Shown here: piece by piece, positions 44,731 to 54,971 of the stretch | How positions within the stretch are numbered: position 1 is the stretch's first letter | Layout of the letters: the number at the start of each line of letters is the position of its first letter | Source of the DNA: Holtermannia corniformis | Taxonomy: Eukaryota > Basidiomycota > Tremellomycetes > Holtermanniales | Assembly: GCA_001599935.1 (NCBI GenBank) | Contig: BCIJ01000013.1 | Span: 184,050 to 248,049 of the forward strand | Length of the DNA: 64,000 nt | Direction: 5' to 3' | Notes under the pieces: generated by a model | Told to the model about the DNA's origin: nothing | Database searches by the model: none | The model's input: the letters and a program-made list of their open reading frames with translations, nothing else | Position numbers and translations under genes: made by a program

Positions 44731-44949
44731 GTTGAAAGGGACGTTGTAGGTTGCATGACTGGTCGTGACTGTTGGATGCGAACCTTACGATCGCTCGGTG
44801 AGTTTTGGCCGTGGTGCCACTCTTGTGCGCTAGAGACGCACGGCCTCTTTCCCCTATCAGCACTGGCAACCACCCGCTCAGCAGAGAAAGCACGAGCACG
44901 TATACTGATCACCTCGCTGCTCACTGATCCGCAGCTCACACCCAACAGC

Positions 44950-47900
44950 ATGTCCGCGCCGCCGTCTCCCACCACGTCTCAAGCCGTCACCAACCCCAAA
45001 GCCGTCGCCCCGCCCCGTCCCAGCGACGTCCCGGCCCCGAAAGAGCGTAACCTCGTCATCTGCCTCGATGGCTCCAGCAACGAGTTCTCCTCCAAGAACA
45101 CCAACATCATCAAGCTGTTCGGCATGATTGAGATCTCGGACTCGTGAGTCGAGTCGCCACCGCTCAGGGGGTCCTTTGGCTGATGTGCGGCGCAGGCAGA
45201 AGGCGTTCTACGACAGCGGTGGTCCGTGTGCTGCTGCTGGACTGGAGAGTGGACGCTGATGCGGCACAGTCGGCACGTACACTGCTCCGGCTTTCATCTC
45301 GACCGTACAGAAGACGATCGCAAACGGCCTCGATCTCGCTGTCGCTTGGTGAGTCTATGGGTCCTTTGGCGTCTGGCTCGCCTGGTCTGCGGGTCTGAGG
45401 ATCGTGATACTCTTCGGCATTGTGATCATTCGTGATGGAGCGCTAGTCGTGCACGTTCGTCGAGATGTGAGCTACTGCTGAGCTGGCATAACGCGGCTCC
45501 TGTCTGGTGAGTGGGGTGAACCCTGCTACCTCGTTTGTCGTGGAGGAGCGCTCAGCGGAGCTCTCATCTGACTCTCGACGATAGCTGGGANCATTCGCTG
45601 CCAGCAGGAGCCACCGTTGCGTCAGTGTGGGTTCAGTCAGGAGTAACAGTAGGACAGATGAAACACGACGAGGTGCCTCATCAACTGTCACATACTCTGT
45701 CTGCGTTCGCGATGCGTCATCTCCAGCTGCAAAGATGTGCACATTGAACTCGTGGTACGAGTATCGGCACTAGGGCAGGGTGCCGATACTTGCGAGTGTC
45801 TATCTGTACCACGCCATCATTCGCTTGAAAGACCTGCCCGTCCCATTTGCGGACCTGATGACGCGCATCGTGTTGAATGGCTCCTAGCGAGTTCTTGCAG
45901 CAGAGGCAAGTGCCCATGCGCCAAGACCTGCATCAACCAGTCGGATGCATAGCGTGCACAACTGCCGCCCTCGTGGACGCAAGCGCAACGTTAAGGAGGG
46001 ATGTGCACGAGGTGTCTGGATTCTAAGGGTAGCTGTGTGTCGGTCGATGGTCTCTGCGGGTGGACTGTGGCGTCAACCACAGCTGCGCACAGCTCGCTGC
46101 TGATCAACCTCTCTGGTAGTTTCAGCGAGTAGGGATCTAGCGCTTTCTCATCAGTCACGCTCTGGTCACTGCATGCGAATCTGAAGCCAATGAGAGGTAG
46201 AATTGCACGGGAAGGCCAGTGGCTCTATCATCCGGCTTCCTGGACGGCATGACATAGTCAGAGTTCGGCGGAGCTCTATATAGTCGTGAGTCGAGGACGC
46301 GGGTCTCGTCGGCAATGCAGTGCCCGCGTGCCTGACATGCGACGTCATATGATCAACGCCGATTGCGAGTTCTCTGGGTTCCGCTGAGATCCTAGACGCT
46401 AGGCACGGATGCGCCGTACACTATTATGTGCTGTCGTACTGTGGACATCGCCCTTAGGCGTTCAGTCAGTCAGATCGTCTAGCTCGGAAGGCTGGTCGAT
46501 GCCCCTTGGGTTTCGTTGCTTCACAAGCTATGACAACATGCTCGATGGCTCTTCAAGCATTGCCACGTACATGATGAAGTCTGCATGTTCGACCGCAGTT
46601 GCTCTTGGCTTGTTGCAGCTGCAACAGCTTTGCAGATGAAGTCCTCGAGATCGAGTAGAAGGCGGCCGCAGAGCGATCGCACCGATTTCTTTGAGTTGCA
46701 TCGGGGCTGGTGACATTTGGATGCGCACCTCTCCACTCGTCCAGGCTTGGTTGGCATCACACGGCGCTGGAGCTAACATTCGATTCAGGAACTTTGCCGC
46801 TCACGTCCAAGGCGCCTACACGTGGCTCATGAACACGTACAAGTCAGTACCTCGTCCGGTTCAAGACCAAGAGCACTGACACCAAGCAGGGACGGCGACA
46901 AGATCTACATCTTTGGCTTTTCGCGTGGCGCATACGAAGCGCGCGCGCTTGCCGGTATGGTTGAAAAGGTACGCTATGTCCAGCGACTTCTCGCCGCCTG
47001 GCTGACGCCACCCAGGTTGGCTTGCTGCCCGGCGGCAACGACAAGCAGGTGCCTCTGTGAGTGGGCTTGTCGCGTGGTGGACGCCACGAGCTGATGCCAC
47101 TGCAGCGCGTACGAGGTCTATGCCCACCCGGAGCGCGCGGCTAGCAAGGGTCACCTCAAGGACGTCCACATCGGCACCAACGGCACGGCGGCCGAATACA
47201 AGCGCATCTTCTCTCGCAGTCAGCAGATTGACTTGCACTTTGTTGGCGTGTGCGTAGCCTGGGCAGCACTGCGTATGAAGCTGACTGTACTCCAGGTGGG
47301 ACACCGTCGCTTCGCTTGGCATCATCCGCGACGTCAACTTGCCATTCGCGTCTGGGGTCGGCGGTGTCGGCTACTTCCGTCAAGCTCTCGCACTCGATGA
47401 GCACCGTGCCAAGTTCCAACCTGAGTGAGCGATGACACTGCGTCAGCTTTTAAAGCCGCTAACCGCGTACAGATACCGCCACGCCGACGATGTCGACCCA
47501 ACCGATAGGGCGGCCGCTCGCGACCGCTACGGCAAGCTCCGTGGAGACCGCGACGACAACGGCACGCTGTTCAACAAGGAATGCTGGTTCCCCGGCTACC
47601 ACTCGGACTGGTGAGTGCTGCGCTTGTGCACATTTGCCGACACTCATGCTGCCCAGCGGCGGTGGCAACGTGGAAAACGACAAGCCGCAGCTGTCCAATA
47701 TCTCGCTTCGCTGGATGATGCGCGAGGCTTGCGAAGTCGGTCTCAAAGTCAGCCCGATCGCTCTGTGCCAGTCGCCAGTGTACAACACGCTGCCGACGCT
47801 TCGCGACCTGATCCCACCCGAGTTCTGCCCGAGTCCCGACCAAGGCGTCTGGGCGGCGTTCAAGCACGTCAGCCACCCCGGTCTCAAGGAAGCCTCGAGC

Positions 47901-48379
47901 AGCAAGGTCATGCTCAACAATGTGGCTGATATCGACTGGGTCTCGATCGTCCAAGTCGGTGCGATCTGGGATGGCGGCAGCAAGGCGTGGGAGAGCCCCG
48001 AGATCACGCCCGACGTTCAGGTCGTGCCGCAGAACAGCATGACGCTCGCGTGGAGGCCGATGGAGTATGTTCCGTTCCAGAGGTGGAAGCTGTCCGAGGA
48101 TGGTAAGACGAGGAAGCAGGTCATCAGGTGTGTGCGAGCGTCACCCTTTTCCGCACTATTGCTCACGCGCACGCACTCAGTCCCAACTTCTTCAGCCCTC
48201 GTGTCATCCTCCCAAGCCACCTGATCCACCGCGCCGTCGCCAAGAAGATCCTGTACGGTATCAAGAACTCGGGTGACCGCAAGGCAAAGTACATCCCGTA
48301 CGCCAAACTCCCGAACGGCGCAAAGTGGGCCGACTTTGTGCGCGACACGGGAAAGCACGACGACAGGTGGGAGATTTAG
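44950..48379 (+). CDS. DUF2235 alpha/beta-hydrolase-like protein, 516 aa
   Basis: The DUF2235 domain is shared with Tle1 phospholipases of type VI secretion effectors; fungal members are intracellular and mostly uncharacterised. Eleven exons: 44950-45143, 45196-45218, 45270-45348, 46789-46842, 46890-46968, 47016-47056, 47106-47249, 47296-47424, 47473-47610, 47657-48127, 48181-48379. RNLVICLDGSSNEF begins the domain. GTYTAPAF and KIYIFGFSRGAYEARALAGM follow; the latter contains the G-x-S-x-G nucleophile elbow. FVGVWDTVASLG carries the conserved aspartate. CGGGNVENDKPQLSNISLRW matches the catalytic-histidine region, though the usual His is replaced by other residues in the part I read. Intron 3 is 1,440 bp. 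There is no signal peptide. Confidence 0.88.
45349..46788 (+). other. Giant third intron of the DUF2235 gene (1,440 bp)
   Basis: Borders are GTGAGT and GATTCAG with a CTAACA branch-like site; the Trp codon is split across the junction and the flanking exons match the family without a gap. No convincing gene lies inside. One undetermined base (N) occurs at 45592. All other introns of this gene are about 40-55 bp. Confidence 0.7.
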
Positions 48380-48688
48380 GCCGAGGCTGTGGGGTGTAGC
48401 GAGCGTGTGTATAGTGGAGAGTGTGTTGTGTGTATGTGCATAGTACGATGTAGCGTGATTCCTTTGTGCAGCTCGCTCCAAGGAGGGCCTCGACGGCGGC
48501 TTCGCCCTTGTCTAGCGGTGGAGGGTCTGAGCTAAGCACCTCCACGGTCGATCTTCTTACTAATCGCTGACTTGACGCTAGCTGATTCATCACCTTGCTG
48601 AGCAAGCATCACGTCAGGGTGGATACTATAAAGCCGCGTAGAGTATCTCTCATCTACCGCCTGGAGACATACAGCTGAACAACACATT

Positions 48689-49847
48689 ATGACCGACATT
48701 CTGTTGATTGGAGCAACGGGCTACATTGGCGGTGAGTCGGCAGCATCCTTTATGATGTGAGCTGACGAGTCTCAAGGTACCTTGTACAGAACACTACTGG
48801 CCAACACTGCATTCTCTGTCACCGTGTTCCTTCGCTCCGCATCGCAGGTACCCCTATTTTCAGCTGACGGCGTCAAGATCGTCGTCGCTGAAGCCGACAC
48901 GGAAGCTGCCCTTCGCAAGACGGCTGCCGAATACGATGTCGTGATCAATCTGACACCAGCGGAGAACATCCCCTGGATCAACGCCATCATTGCGGGCCTT
49001 GAGGACCGTGCGGCCAAGGGTGGTAAGAAGCCCATTTACCTGCATAATGGTGGGGCCGCCGTCATTATGGATCAGGCGACGGGCGAGTACAGTACGGCAG
49101 AGCCGTACAGCGTACGTCCTTGTGTAGTGTGCGAAGGGGTGAACGCTGATGTTGAGGTAGGATATGGACAGCAAGGCCCTCGCTGGCCTTCCAGACACCG
49201 CTCCCCATCGAGCTGGTGACTTGCTGTCAGTCGCGTCGAACTCAAACTGTATATTCTAACGCAGCGCAGCATCACAGAGGCCGCCAAGCGTGGCATCATT
49301 GATGCGTACCATGTCTCCCCACCATTCATCTATGGTCGTGGCACGGGTCCGGGCCACAAGACTTCGATCCAGTTCCCACTTTTGCTAGCCCTGTCAATGC
49401 AGCACGGGCACGCAATATACGTAGGTGAGGGCAAGAACGTCTGGAACGCGGTGCGTGTTTCCTCGAACCCAAACCGCCCGATACTGACGAGAAACCTAGA
49501 TCCACGTTCAAGATCTAGCCGACGCCTTTGTCGTCATACTCGAGCACGCTCTGAAGAATCCCTTGCCAAAGCTCGAGACGGGGTGGGAGTCATTCTTCTT
49601 TGTCGCAGCTGAACAAGTCGCATTTGGCGATCTGGCTCGTATCGCCGGCGATTACCTGCACTCGATTGGCAAAGCGGATCAGCCTGGCGCCGTCTCGATC
49701 GCTCCGACAAGCGAGACGCTGTTCATCAGCACCAACTCGAAGAGCTCGGCCGACCGTCTACGTGCGCTCGGATGGAAGCCGAAACAGAAACCGGCGCTCG
49801 AGACGGCTCTGGACGACACCAAGTACTGGCTCGAGCTGAACCCGTAA
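48689..49847 (+). CDS. NAD(P)-binding epimerase/NmrA-like Rossmann protein, 326 aa
   Basis: Extended short-chain dehydrogenase fold of unknown substrate. Exons are 48689-48731, 48777-49111, 49161-49229, 49265-49450 and 49500-49847. The N-terminus ILLIGATGYIGG is the GxxGxxG dinucleotide motif. YDVVINLTPA marks the fourth beta strand, EAAKRGIIDAYHVSPPFIYGRG corresponds to the region after the catalytic Tyr-x3-Lys, and VWNAIHVQDLADAFVVILEHAL is the typical substrate-side helix. The classical Tyr-x3-Lys pair is not visible, so it may be a sensor rather than an enzyme. The intron after 49229 is only 35 bp and could use an alternative acceptor 4 bp downstream. Confidence 0.8.
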
Positions 49848-50446
49848 GCGGACGAGCAAATTTGTACAAACCGATCGGTCATGAATATCCTTGCTAAGCA
49901 ACGGGCCGTACACCTCGTCGTTCCATGAATGGTTCCTACGTCCCAGCCGAGCGCTCATACGTTGTATGTAGATTGCTGTCGGTGCCATTTTCAAAATTTC
50001 AGTCGCTAAACAGCAGACCAAGATGTGCCTGAGCGAAAGTATGCCACAGCGGCAGACACGTGATGCATGACGCAGGACGTGGCTCCAACAGGCCATAAAG
50101 TACAACTCGTAGGCGACTGAAACGGAGTGCAGACAAAAGAAGAGAAGGAGGATGTCGGGGAGGATGGTGGGTGAACCTTGAGCTTGCAGCCGCCGATGGC
50201 GATGGCGAAAGACGTCTTGAGCCAAGCTCGAAGCCGGCCTTTGGGTGATTCGGGCGAAACTGCCAAGAATACCAAAAGACGGGAGCAGCTAGCAAGCTCC
50301 TAGCGCTCAGCTAACACATGCTCTCACCGTCCATCACTATTTTAGCTTTCGTTCTCGTTGAATCAACTCCCTGTGTCTCTACTACCAACGCCCAAACCGC
50401 TGGAGGCTGATTGTGTAGCCATTGGCAACTGCTGTTAATAAGGCAC
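49848..50446. other. Intergenic gap
   Basis: About 600 bp with no supported gene. Minus-strand frames here do not continue through splice sites. Confidence 0.35.
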
Positions 50447-50653
50447 TCAAATCATCAGACGCGACATGGCAAGGCGTGATCCTTGGAGATCCTCGAGGTC
50501 ATAATCGACGCCGAGTTCGCTCACCTGTTCCGGTGGCGACCCGAGGAATCTCTCGATGGCTGCCTGACTGGAACACTTGGGGGAATTAGGAGGCCCGGAT
50601 ATCGTCACTGATCTGGCACACACATCAAGTAAAGGCGACCAGGGCGTGCACAA
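50447..50653 (-). CDS. Possible small protein or 3' exon, up to 68 aa
   Basis: The minus-strand frame contains QAAIERFLGSPPEQVSELGV followed by DYDLEDLQGSRLAMS, plausible helical protein. It lies downstream of the ORF at 50793-51047 on the same strand and may be its last exon, since that ORF ends at a strong GTAAGT donor. I could not fix the joining acceptor. Weak as a stand-alone gene. Confidence 0.3.
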   Translation of the reverse strand: MCTPWSPLLDVCARSVTISGPPNSPKCSSQAAIERFLGSPPEQVSELGVDYDLEDLQGSRLAMSRLMI

Positions 50654-50792
50654 ATGATCCTTCGTGTACGAGATGAGTACGGACCGTTGGTAGCTGGCCG
50701 TTCAGCATGGCTGAAACTGTCACGAAGTGCATCGCGTCCTGCATTTGGTAGGTTGGGGTCTGTTCCATCGAGCGTGCTCGGTGCTTGCAGTG

Positions 50793-51047
50793 TTACTTAC
50801 TGTCACCCTCTCGTCTTCTACTTTCGAGTACGTCGGAACTCGCTTGCAGGACTTTCGGATCAATCCCTGCTTTATAGGCCACGTCGGCGACCAAGTCCGA
50901 CGCTGTCTCTGGCGACAGGGCGCGCATCTCGTCACATGTGAACAAGATGAGCAAGCTAGCAGTGAGACGTTCCTCGGACATATCACGAGTGAGTCCCTTT
51001 TGGAACTCGTCAAGGGCCCCTTGAACAGCGTCATCTTCTGTGCTCAT
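50793..51047 (-). CDS. Small acidic helical ORF, member 1 of a local pair, 84 aa or longer
   Basis: Function unknown. The frame starts MSTEDDAVQGALDEFQKGL and reads through two helix-like units, MSEERLTASLLIL and LSPETASDLVADVAYKAG. The layout parallels the ORF at 51757-52050: acidic start, Phe-containing helix, then two units each opening with Met/Leu-Ser/Thr-Pro/Glu. The stop directly follows GTAAGTAA, so the real protein may splice onward toward 50653. Confidence 0.45.
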   Translation of the reverse strand: MSTEDDAVQGALDEFQKGLTRDMSEERLTASLLILFTCDEMRALSPETASDLVADVAYKAGIDPKVLQASSDVLESRRREGDSK

Positions 51048-51756
51048 CACGTAACAATGCGGATCTGAGGCAATGGGGGTGGCTTTGCGTCTATGATTGC
51101 TGGTAGGCAATTCCGGGTCCTTACGAAGTCCGTTATATACACAAAGGGGCTGCAAAGGTATAATGCTGATAGGAGCGCAAAGCTGTCCGTTTGGGGTTCC
51201 CTGCTGTGCAACGCAGTCGTGAGTCGTTGGAGGACTTCGGCCGCTGTGACGCTAGACTGCTGGGCTTGCAACGCTGTCTCACGATCGGGAGCCGGCGCGC
51301 CCTATGTAGACATCAACCGTGACATACCGCGATGACATGGAAGATTATCGCTGAGATCTTGCCGCTGCAATGACACTGAGACTCGAGCTATGCGCTAACC
51401 TGGGCAAATGCACCCCTCTCAATGGCAACTCAGCAGCAGCTCGGTAATCTGTACGTCCACGGCAGATGATAAGATGCTGTTCGACCGGATCATCGTATCA
51501 GGCATAGTTACCCATCACACCGCGACATCGCCTGCCTTTCATCTTGGCCCGACTTCAATCTACACTTCAGTCCTTTGCTGAGATCGAAGTACATATACGA
51601 CATTGACGTGTGATCTGACCTGCTAAGATGCAGAGCTCGCGGTCTCGCTAGCGAACGGGGGGGGGAGGGGATGGCTGGTCGCGCACCGAACATAGACGTT
51701 AGACATCACTGGTATCCTCGATAATGGGTTATATTTGTGCATGGCTTATTTCGACC
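51048..51756. other. Gap with one further small minus-strand frame
   Basis: A frame at about 51047-51271 (minus) includes SVTAAEVLQRLTTALHSREP and a Leu-rich FALLSALYLC segment, faintly like the flanking small ORFs. It could be a decayed third copy. A G-tract of 13 bases follows at about 51657. Confidence 0.25.
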
Positions 51757-52050
51757 TCATTTTGAACTGCTAGGAAGTGGACCAGCAGCGGTCGACTCCT
51801 TGCTCTGCGAGTCCCTGTATTCCATCTGCTTTATTATGATGTCAAAGCCGCACTGGGATGTCTCGCTTGGGACGCCCTGCTGGTTCGCGATCTTACTACT
51901 TCGCTCGGCAAACTCTTTAGGTGTCATGGAATTCGGGAGGGCAGCAAGGAGGTTCGCCGTGGCTAGTGCGTATTGCTTCGGGGTCATGTTTGAACAGAGT
52001 GAGTCGGAGAAGGTAGAAAAGGCTTGCTCCTCGGTGGTCGTGTCCGACAT
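51757..52050 (-). CDS. Small helical ORF, member 2 of a local pair, 97 aa
   Basis: Function unknown. It begins MSDTTTEEQAFSTFSDSL and contains two successive units, NMTPKQYALATANLLAAL and SMTPKEFAERSSKIANQQG, which look like an internal duplication. The tail is Ser/Pro-rich. Similar order and spacing to the ORF at 50793-51047 suggest common descent. No signal peptide or transmembrane segment. Confidence 0.5.
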   Translation of the reverse strand: MSDTTTEEQAFSTFSDSLCSNMTPKQYALATANLLAALPNSMTPKEFAERSSKIANQQGVPSETSQCGFDIIIKQMEYRDSQSKESTAAGPLPSSSK

Positions 52051-52386
52051 TGTTTCGATTGGGGAATTGGTTGCAACAGGCAGGGATCACTGAAGAGTCT
52101 GGACATGGACAGATATATATGTATTTCCGCAGATTACTATGACATCAGAAAGTATATTATCGCTAGAAGTCCCTTTCACGTCCCCAACACTATACAAGGT
52201 CATTGGCAGCTGCGGGGTTCTCCTTTCAGTTACGGCGGTGTGTGAGTGAGTGCTGGGAGTTTCCGGTCACGCCCGTTGACTTGACCCGGGAGCTGTTCAG
52301 CTTCCTTCCTGAGCGACATTGAAGCCGCACACTGTAATATCGTCTTTGATTTCACATGAACTAGATACAACTCCGCTATGCGGCGC
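52051..52386. other. Intergenic gap
   Basis: 336 bp, AT-richer than average, between two minus-strand genes; likely the promoter of the ORF starting at 52050 and the 3' flank of the next gene. No coding signal. Confidence 0.35.
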
Positions 52387-53155
52387 CTACTTCTGATCGT
52401 GAGGAGTCGGGTCGACGGTGTTGTTGATCAGGCCTGCGGTCGCCTTCTTGCGCAACTCGTTGAGCTTGCCAAAGAAGCCATCCTCGGCCTTGGTGTTCTC
52501 CTTGCCATCCCACTGCTCCTCGTGGCTGAAGCATGTCAACATCCCGTGTGGAGTTCGCGTAACAACTCACTGGTTGATCAGCTTGGTCTCGGGATCAACG
52601 TGCAGCGTGATCAACGAGTTGATGAGCTTGGTCGTCTTGGGCGCCTTGAAAGTATACTCGTTGGCGAGCACAAACTGGACCGAAGGCGGTTTCTACAGGT
52701 CGGTCAATCATAGCACGCATGGCAGTCGTCCCAACGCACCACCTCGGGGTTCTCAACATAGACGACACCCTTGGGGATCGCGCTGGCGAATGCGGCCGGC
52801 ATCCCGTTGAAGTGGGATTTCTGCACTCGTCAGTACGTGCCAACCCTGATGCTGACGCACGATCGAGTCGAGACCATCCGCGATCGAGATGGGGTCGCTA
52901 AAGCGCGCGGTATTGCTGTACTTGGCGTAGGCGGCAGTGACAGGACTCAGCGAGTCTGTATGAGTGAGCCGATGCACCGTAGCGTGCTCACAACCTACAG
53001 AGCTTGAGAACCTCGTTGACGAGCTGCTCTTCATCGGCAGTCGGCTTGCGCTCGGCAAAGCCAAAGGTAGGAACAGACGACGACATTGCGCGTGCGGCAG
53101 TGGTAGTTGGGGGTAGAATGCGAGTGATGGCGCGAGCTGGGCGAAGAACTTGCAT
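52387..53155 (-). CDS. NTF2-like protein with mitochondrial-type leader, 197 aa
   Basis: Minus-strand exons 52999-53155, 52861-52955, 52740-52820, 52571-52692 and 52387-52525. After a basic Arg/Ala/Thr leader of ~25 residues comes a domain typical of SnoaL/NTF2-like folds: a helical EEQLVNEVLKLYSL, then AAYAKYSNTARFSDPISIADG, a short FNGMPAAF helix, and beta strands VQFVLANEYTFK and LINSLITLHVDPETKLI. HHEEQWDGKEN is characteristic of the uncharacterised fungal branch. Its biochemical role is unknown; NTF2-like folds serve as enzymes or binding modules. The start at 53155 is chosen for the leader; 53086 would give a cytosolic form. Confidence 0.75.
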
Positions 53156-53409
53156 GAACAGTGGGAAAGAGCGGCAGGCAGCGACGCGGCCTCTATACGT
53201 CGTCGAGCCGACCGATGATCGAGCGGGTCTTGGAATCGTGGAGCGCCACTGCCGTGATGTCACCGCGCACGCTAGAGCCCGACACTCTCAGCTAGAAATC
53301 GTTGGAACCCGGTTGTCACCCTAAAACCTGATGAAAGCGCGATGATGGGGCAAGTGTGAAGACCACAAGAGAACAAGAAGTAGAATGGAAGTACAAAAAG
53401 AGGCGCAAA

Positions 53410-53440
53410 AAGTGACGAGTAACAGGGTCGAACTGCCCCG
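53410..53440 (-). other. tRNA 3'-part fragment (T-arm like)
   Basis: On the minus strand this reads GGCAGTTCGACCCTGTTACTC followed by a T-run, matching the T-arm of the tRNA at 53651-53740 but without the rest of a tRNA upstream. Probably a decayed partial duplicate. Confidence 0.45.
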
Positions 53441-53650
53441 CGCGACGTCCCAAAGGGTTCGAATCTATGCTCTCAAGCAAGTTGCTCAGTGCAAGCGGCA
53501 TCATTGACCCTTCCCTCTCCGGCGTGTGAGACAAACACGAGTGATGTATTGTATATAAACCTGCGTATATAAACCTGTGATGCGTAACCCGGTTCGTTCA
53601 AGCTGAAGTAGACCAAGGTATGATTGGGTAAGACTACACGCCAAAAAGAG

Positions 53651-53740
53651 TGATTCGCGACAGGGTCGAACTGCCGACCTTGGCGTTAACTTGAGCAAAC
53701 CATATTAGCACCACGCTCTAACCAACTGAGCTAGCAAACC
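53651..53740 (-). tRNA. tRNA-Ile (AAU) with a 16-nt intron
   Basis: Minus strand. The acceptor stem GGTTTGC pairs with GCGAATC (two wobbles) and the discriminator is A. The D-arm is GCTC/GAGC, the anticodon stem TGGTG/CGCCA with loop CTAATAA (anticodon AAT), and the T-arm GGCAG/CTGTC with loop TTCGACC. The 16-nt intron sits at the canonical position 37/38 and starts with TGGTTTGCT, the same nine bases found at the tRNA 5' boundary. A TTTTT Pol III terminator follows the 3' end. Confidence 0.85.
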
Positions 53741-53851
53741 ATGACTGTTGCTGGAACAATGTAATTTTTGATTGGTTGGGCTAAGATCATCGCTTCACTT
53801 CGAGGAGGTTCGGTACAATTGTTGACCATGAGGATCAGCAATAAGGTTCAA

Positions 53852-53890
53852 TATTAGCACCACGCTCTAACCAACTGAGCTAACCGGCCC
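53852..53890 (-). pseudogene. tRNA-Ile 5'-half relic
   Basis: The minus-strand sequence runs from GGCCGGTTAGCTC through the D-arm and anticodon stem to CTAATA and then diverges. It is nearly identical to the 5' half of the complete tRNA-Ile 110 bp away, but no matching 3' half with a complementary acceptor stem follows. Confidence 0.6.
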
Positions 53891-54200
53891 GCATATTATA
53901 TGCGGGCATTACAGAGACATATTCACATTGTTACATGGAATTGTGTCAATCTCCCGGCTGTGTCAATCTCCCGGCTTTCCTTCTTGCTACAGTTTCTGTA
54001 CATCGCGTACCACAGGTGATATATCACCACATGGTGTCTTCACTTCCTAGCACAGCGCCTTGCCTCTCGAGGAATTGCGTTGAGCGTTGTACCATCTGAT
54101 GTCTGCTGCCACATGGCCACTCTAAAACTGCCCCCGTGTTTCCGACTTTCAGCTTCCTCACAAAGTCAAACGTCACTATCGCCTATCGGGAGCGTGCGTG
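53891..54200. repeat. Intergenic region with short tandem repeats
   Basis: It contains a perfect head-to-tail duplication of GTGTCAATCTCCCGGCT at about 53943-53976. A similar small tandem repeat, GTATATAAACCTGC, occurs upstream at about 53553. The inverted GCATATTATATGC is just 3' of the relic at 53890. The rest is the promoter of the gene at 54201. Confidence 0.5.
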
Positions 54201-54870
54201 ATGGGATTTTTCAGCTTGCTGTCCTGCTGCGGACCACGCGCCGGTAAAGACAAGGATACCGGCTCTGTAAGTCTTCGTTTAGTTGCCGACGTTGCGAGCG
54301 CTGACGGTCTTAAAAGCTCGCTGAATCGGCCTCGCTTTTGAACCCGAACCGACCTTCATCCTTGTTCTCGACTGAAGATGTGGCCTCGTACGGCGCTACG
54401 AACGTTCCCGAGGACCCATCTGGTATCACGCAAGCTGAACGGGAACGGATAGAGGCTATCGGTCGTGACGTTGGCAAGTGGGTACTTTCCGGCGGCCGTG
54501 CGCTGCAAGCTGATGTGTCCGTCGCAGCCATATGCTCCCAATCCATCTGTCTCCACGCTCGCTGCACCCTACGGCGCAGACTACAGCATCACAGCCTCAG
54601 TCGCAGTCGCGAACACGGTCGTCATCACGGTCATCACGGCCGGAATCGCCCTCGCCGTTGAGGCCCGATACGGTACCTGCTGGATCGACAATGAGCCCTA
54701 GTACGAGTGTCAAATCTCCCGCACCAGCCGCTGCGTCTACAACAGAGACATCAGCTGAGGAGCCCGCACCAGAAGAGACTGTAACGCGGAAGCAACTTTT
54801 CGTCAACAATGGGCGAGGACGGGGTCGTGGCCGAGGACGAGGGCGCGGGCGTGGCAAGGGGAAAAAGTAG
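54201..54870 (+). CDS. Lipid-anchored-looking protein with Arg-Gly repeat tail, 189 aa
   Basis: Exons 54201-54266, 54317-54477 and 54528-54870; both introns are 50 bp. The start MGFFSLLSCCGP has Gly at position 2 and a Cys pair, the pattern of N-myristoylated and palmitoylated proteins. The next ~50 residues (SLLNPNRPSS, ITQAERERIEAIGRDVG) resemble the LAMTOR1/Ego1 vacuolar anchors loosely. The C-terminal half is Ser/Pro/Thr-rich and ends in about seven Arg-Gly pairs followed by KGKK, an RGG-like RNA-binding or methylation tail. All three frames are open across exon 3, so the splice choice at 54527 decides the tail; the branch site GCTGAT favours it. The combination of membrane anchor and RG tail is unusual. 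Function unknown. Confidence 0.6.
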
Positions 54871-54971
54871 TCCGCAAGCTTTTCGCACGGCATAAACATA
54901 CAGGAGTGGAGAGCATGGCCAACGGGCTGCATATGCAAACGTGTTGTATCTGGATGCATTGCATGGTTGCG

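Noticed and set aside
53651..53890. One tRNA with a ~150-nt intron using the 5'-half relic
   Set aside because: The relic acceptor strand GGCCGGT cannot pair with the 3' strand GCGAATC, and the intact gene has its own 5' half.
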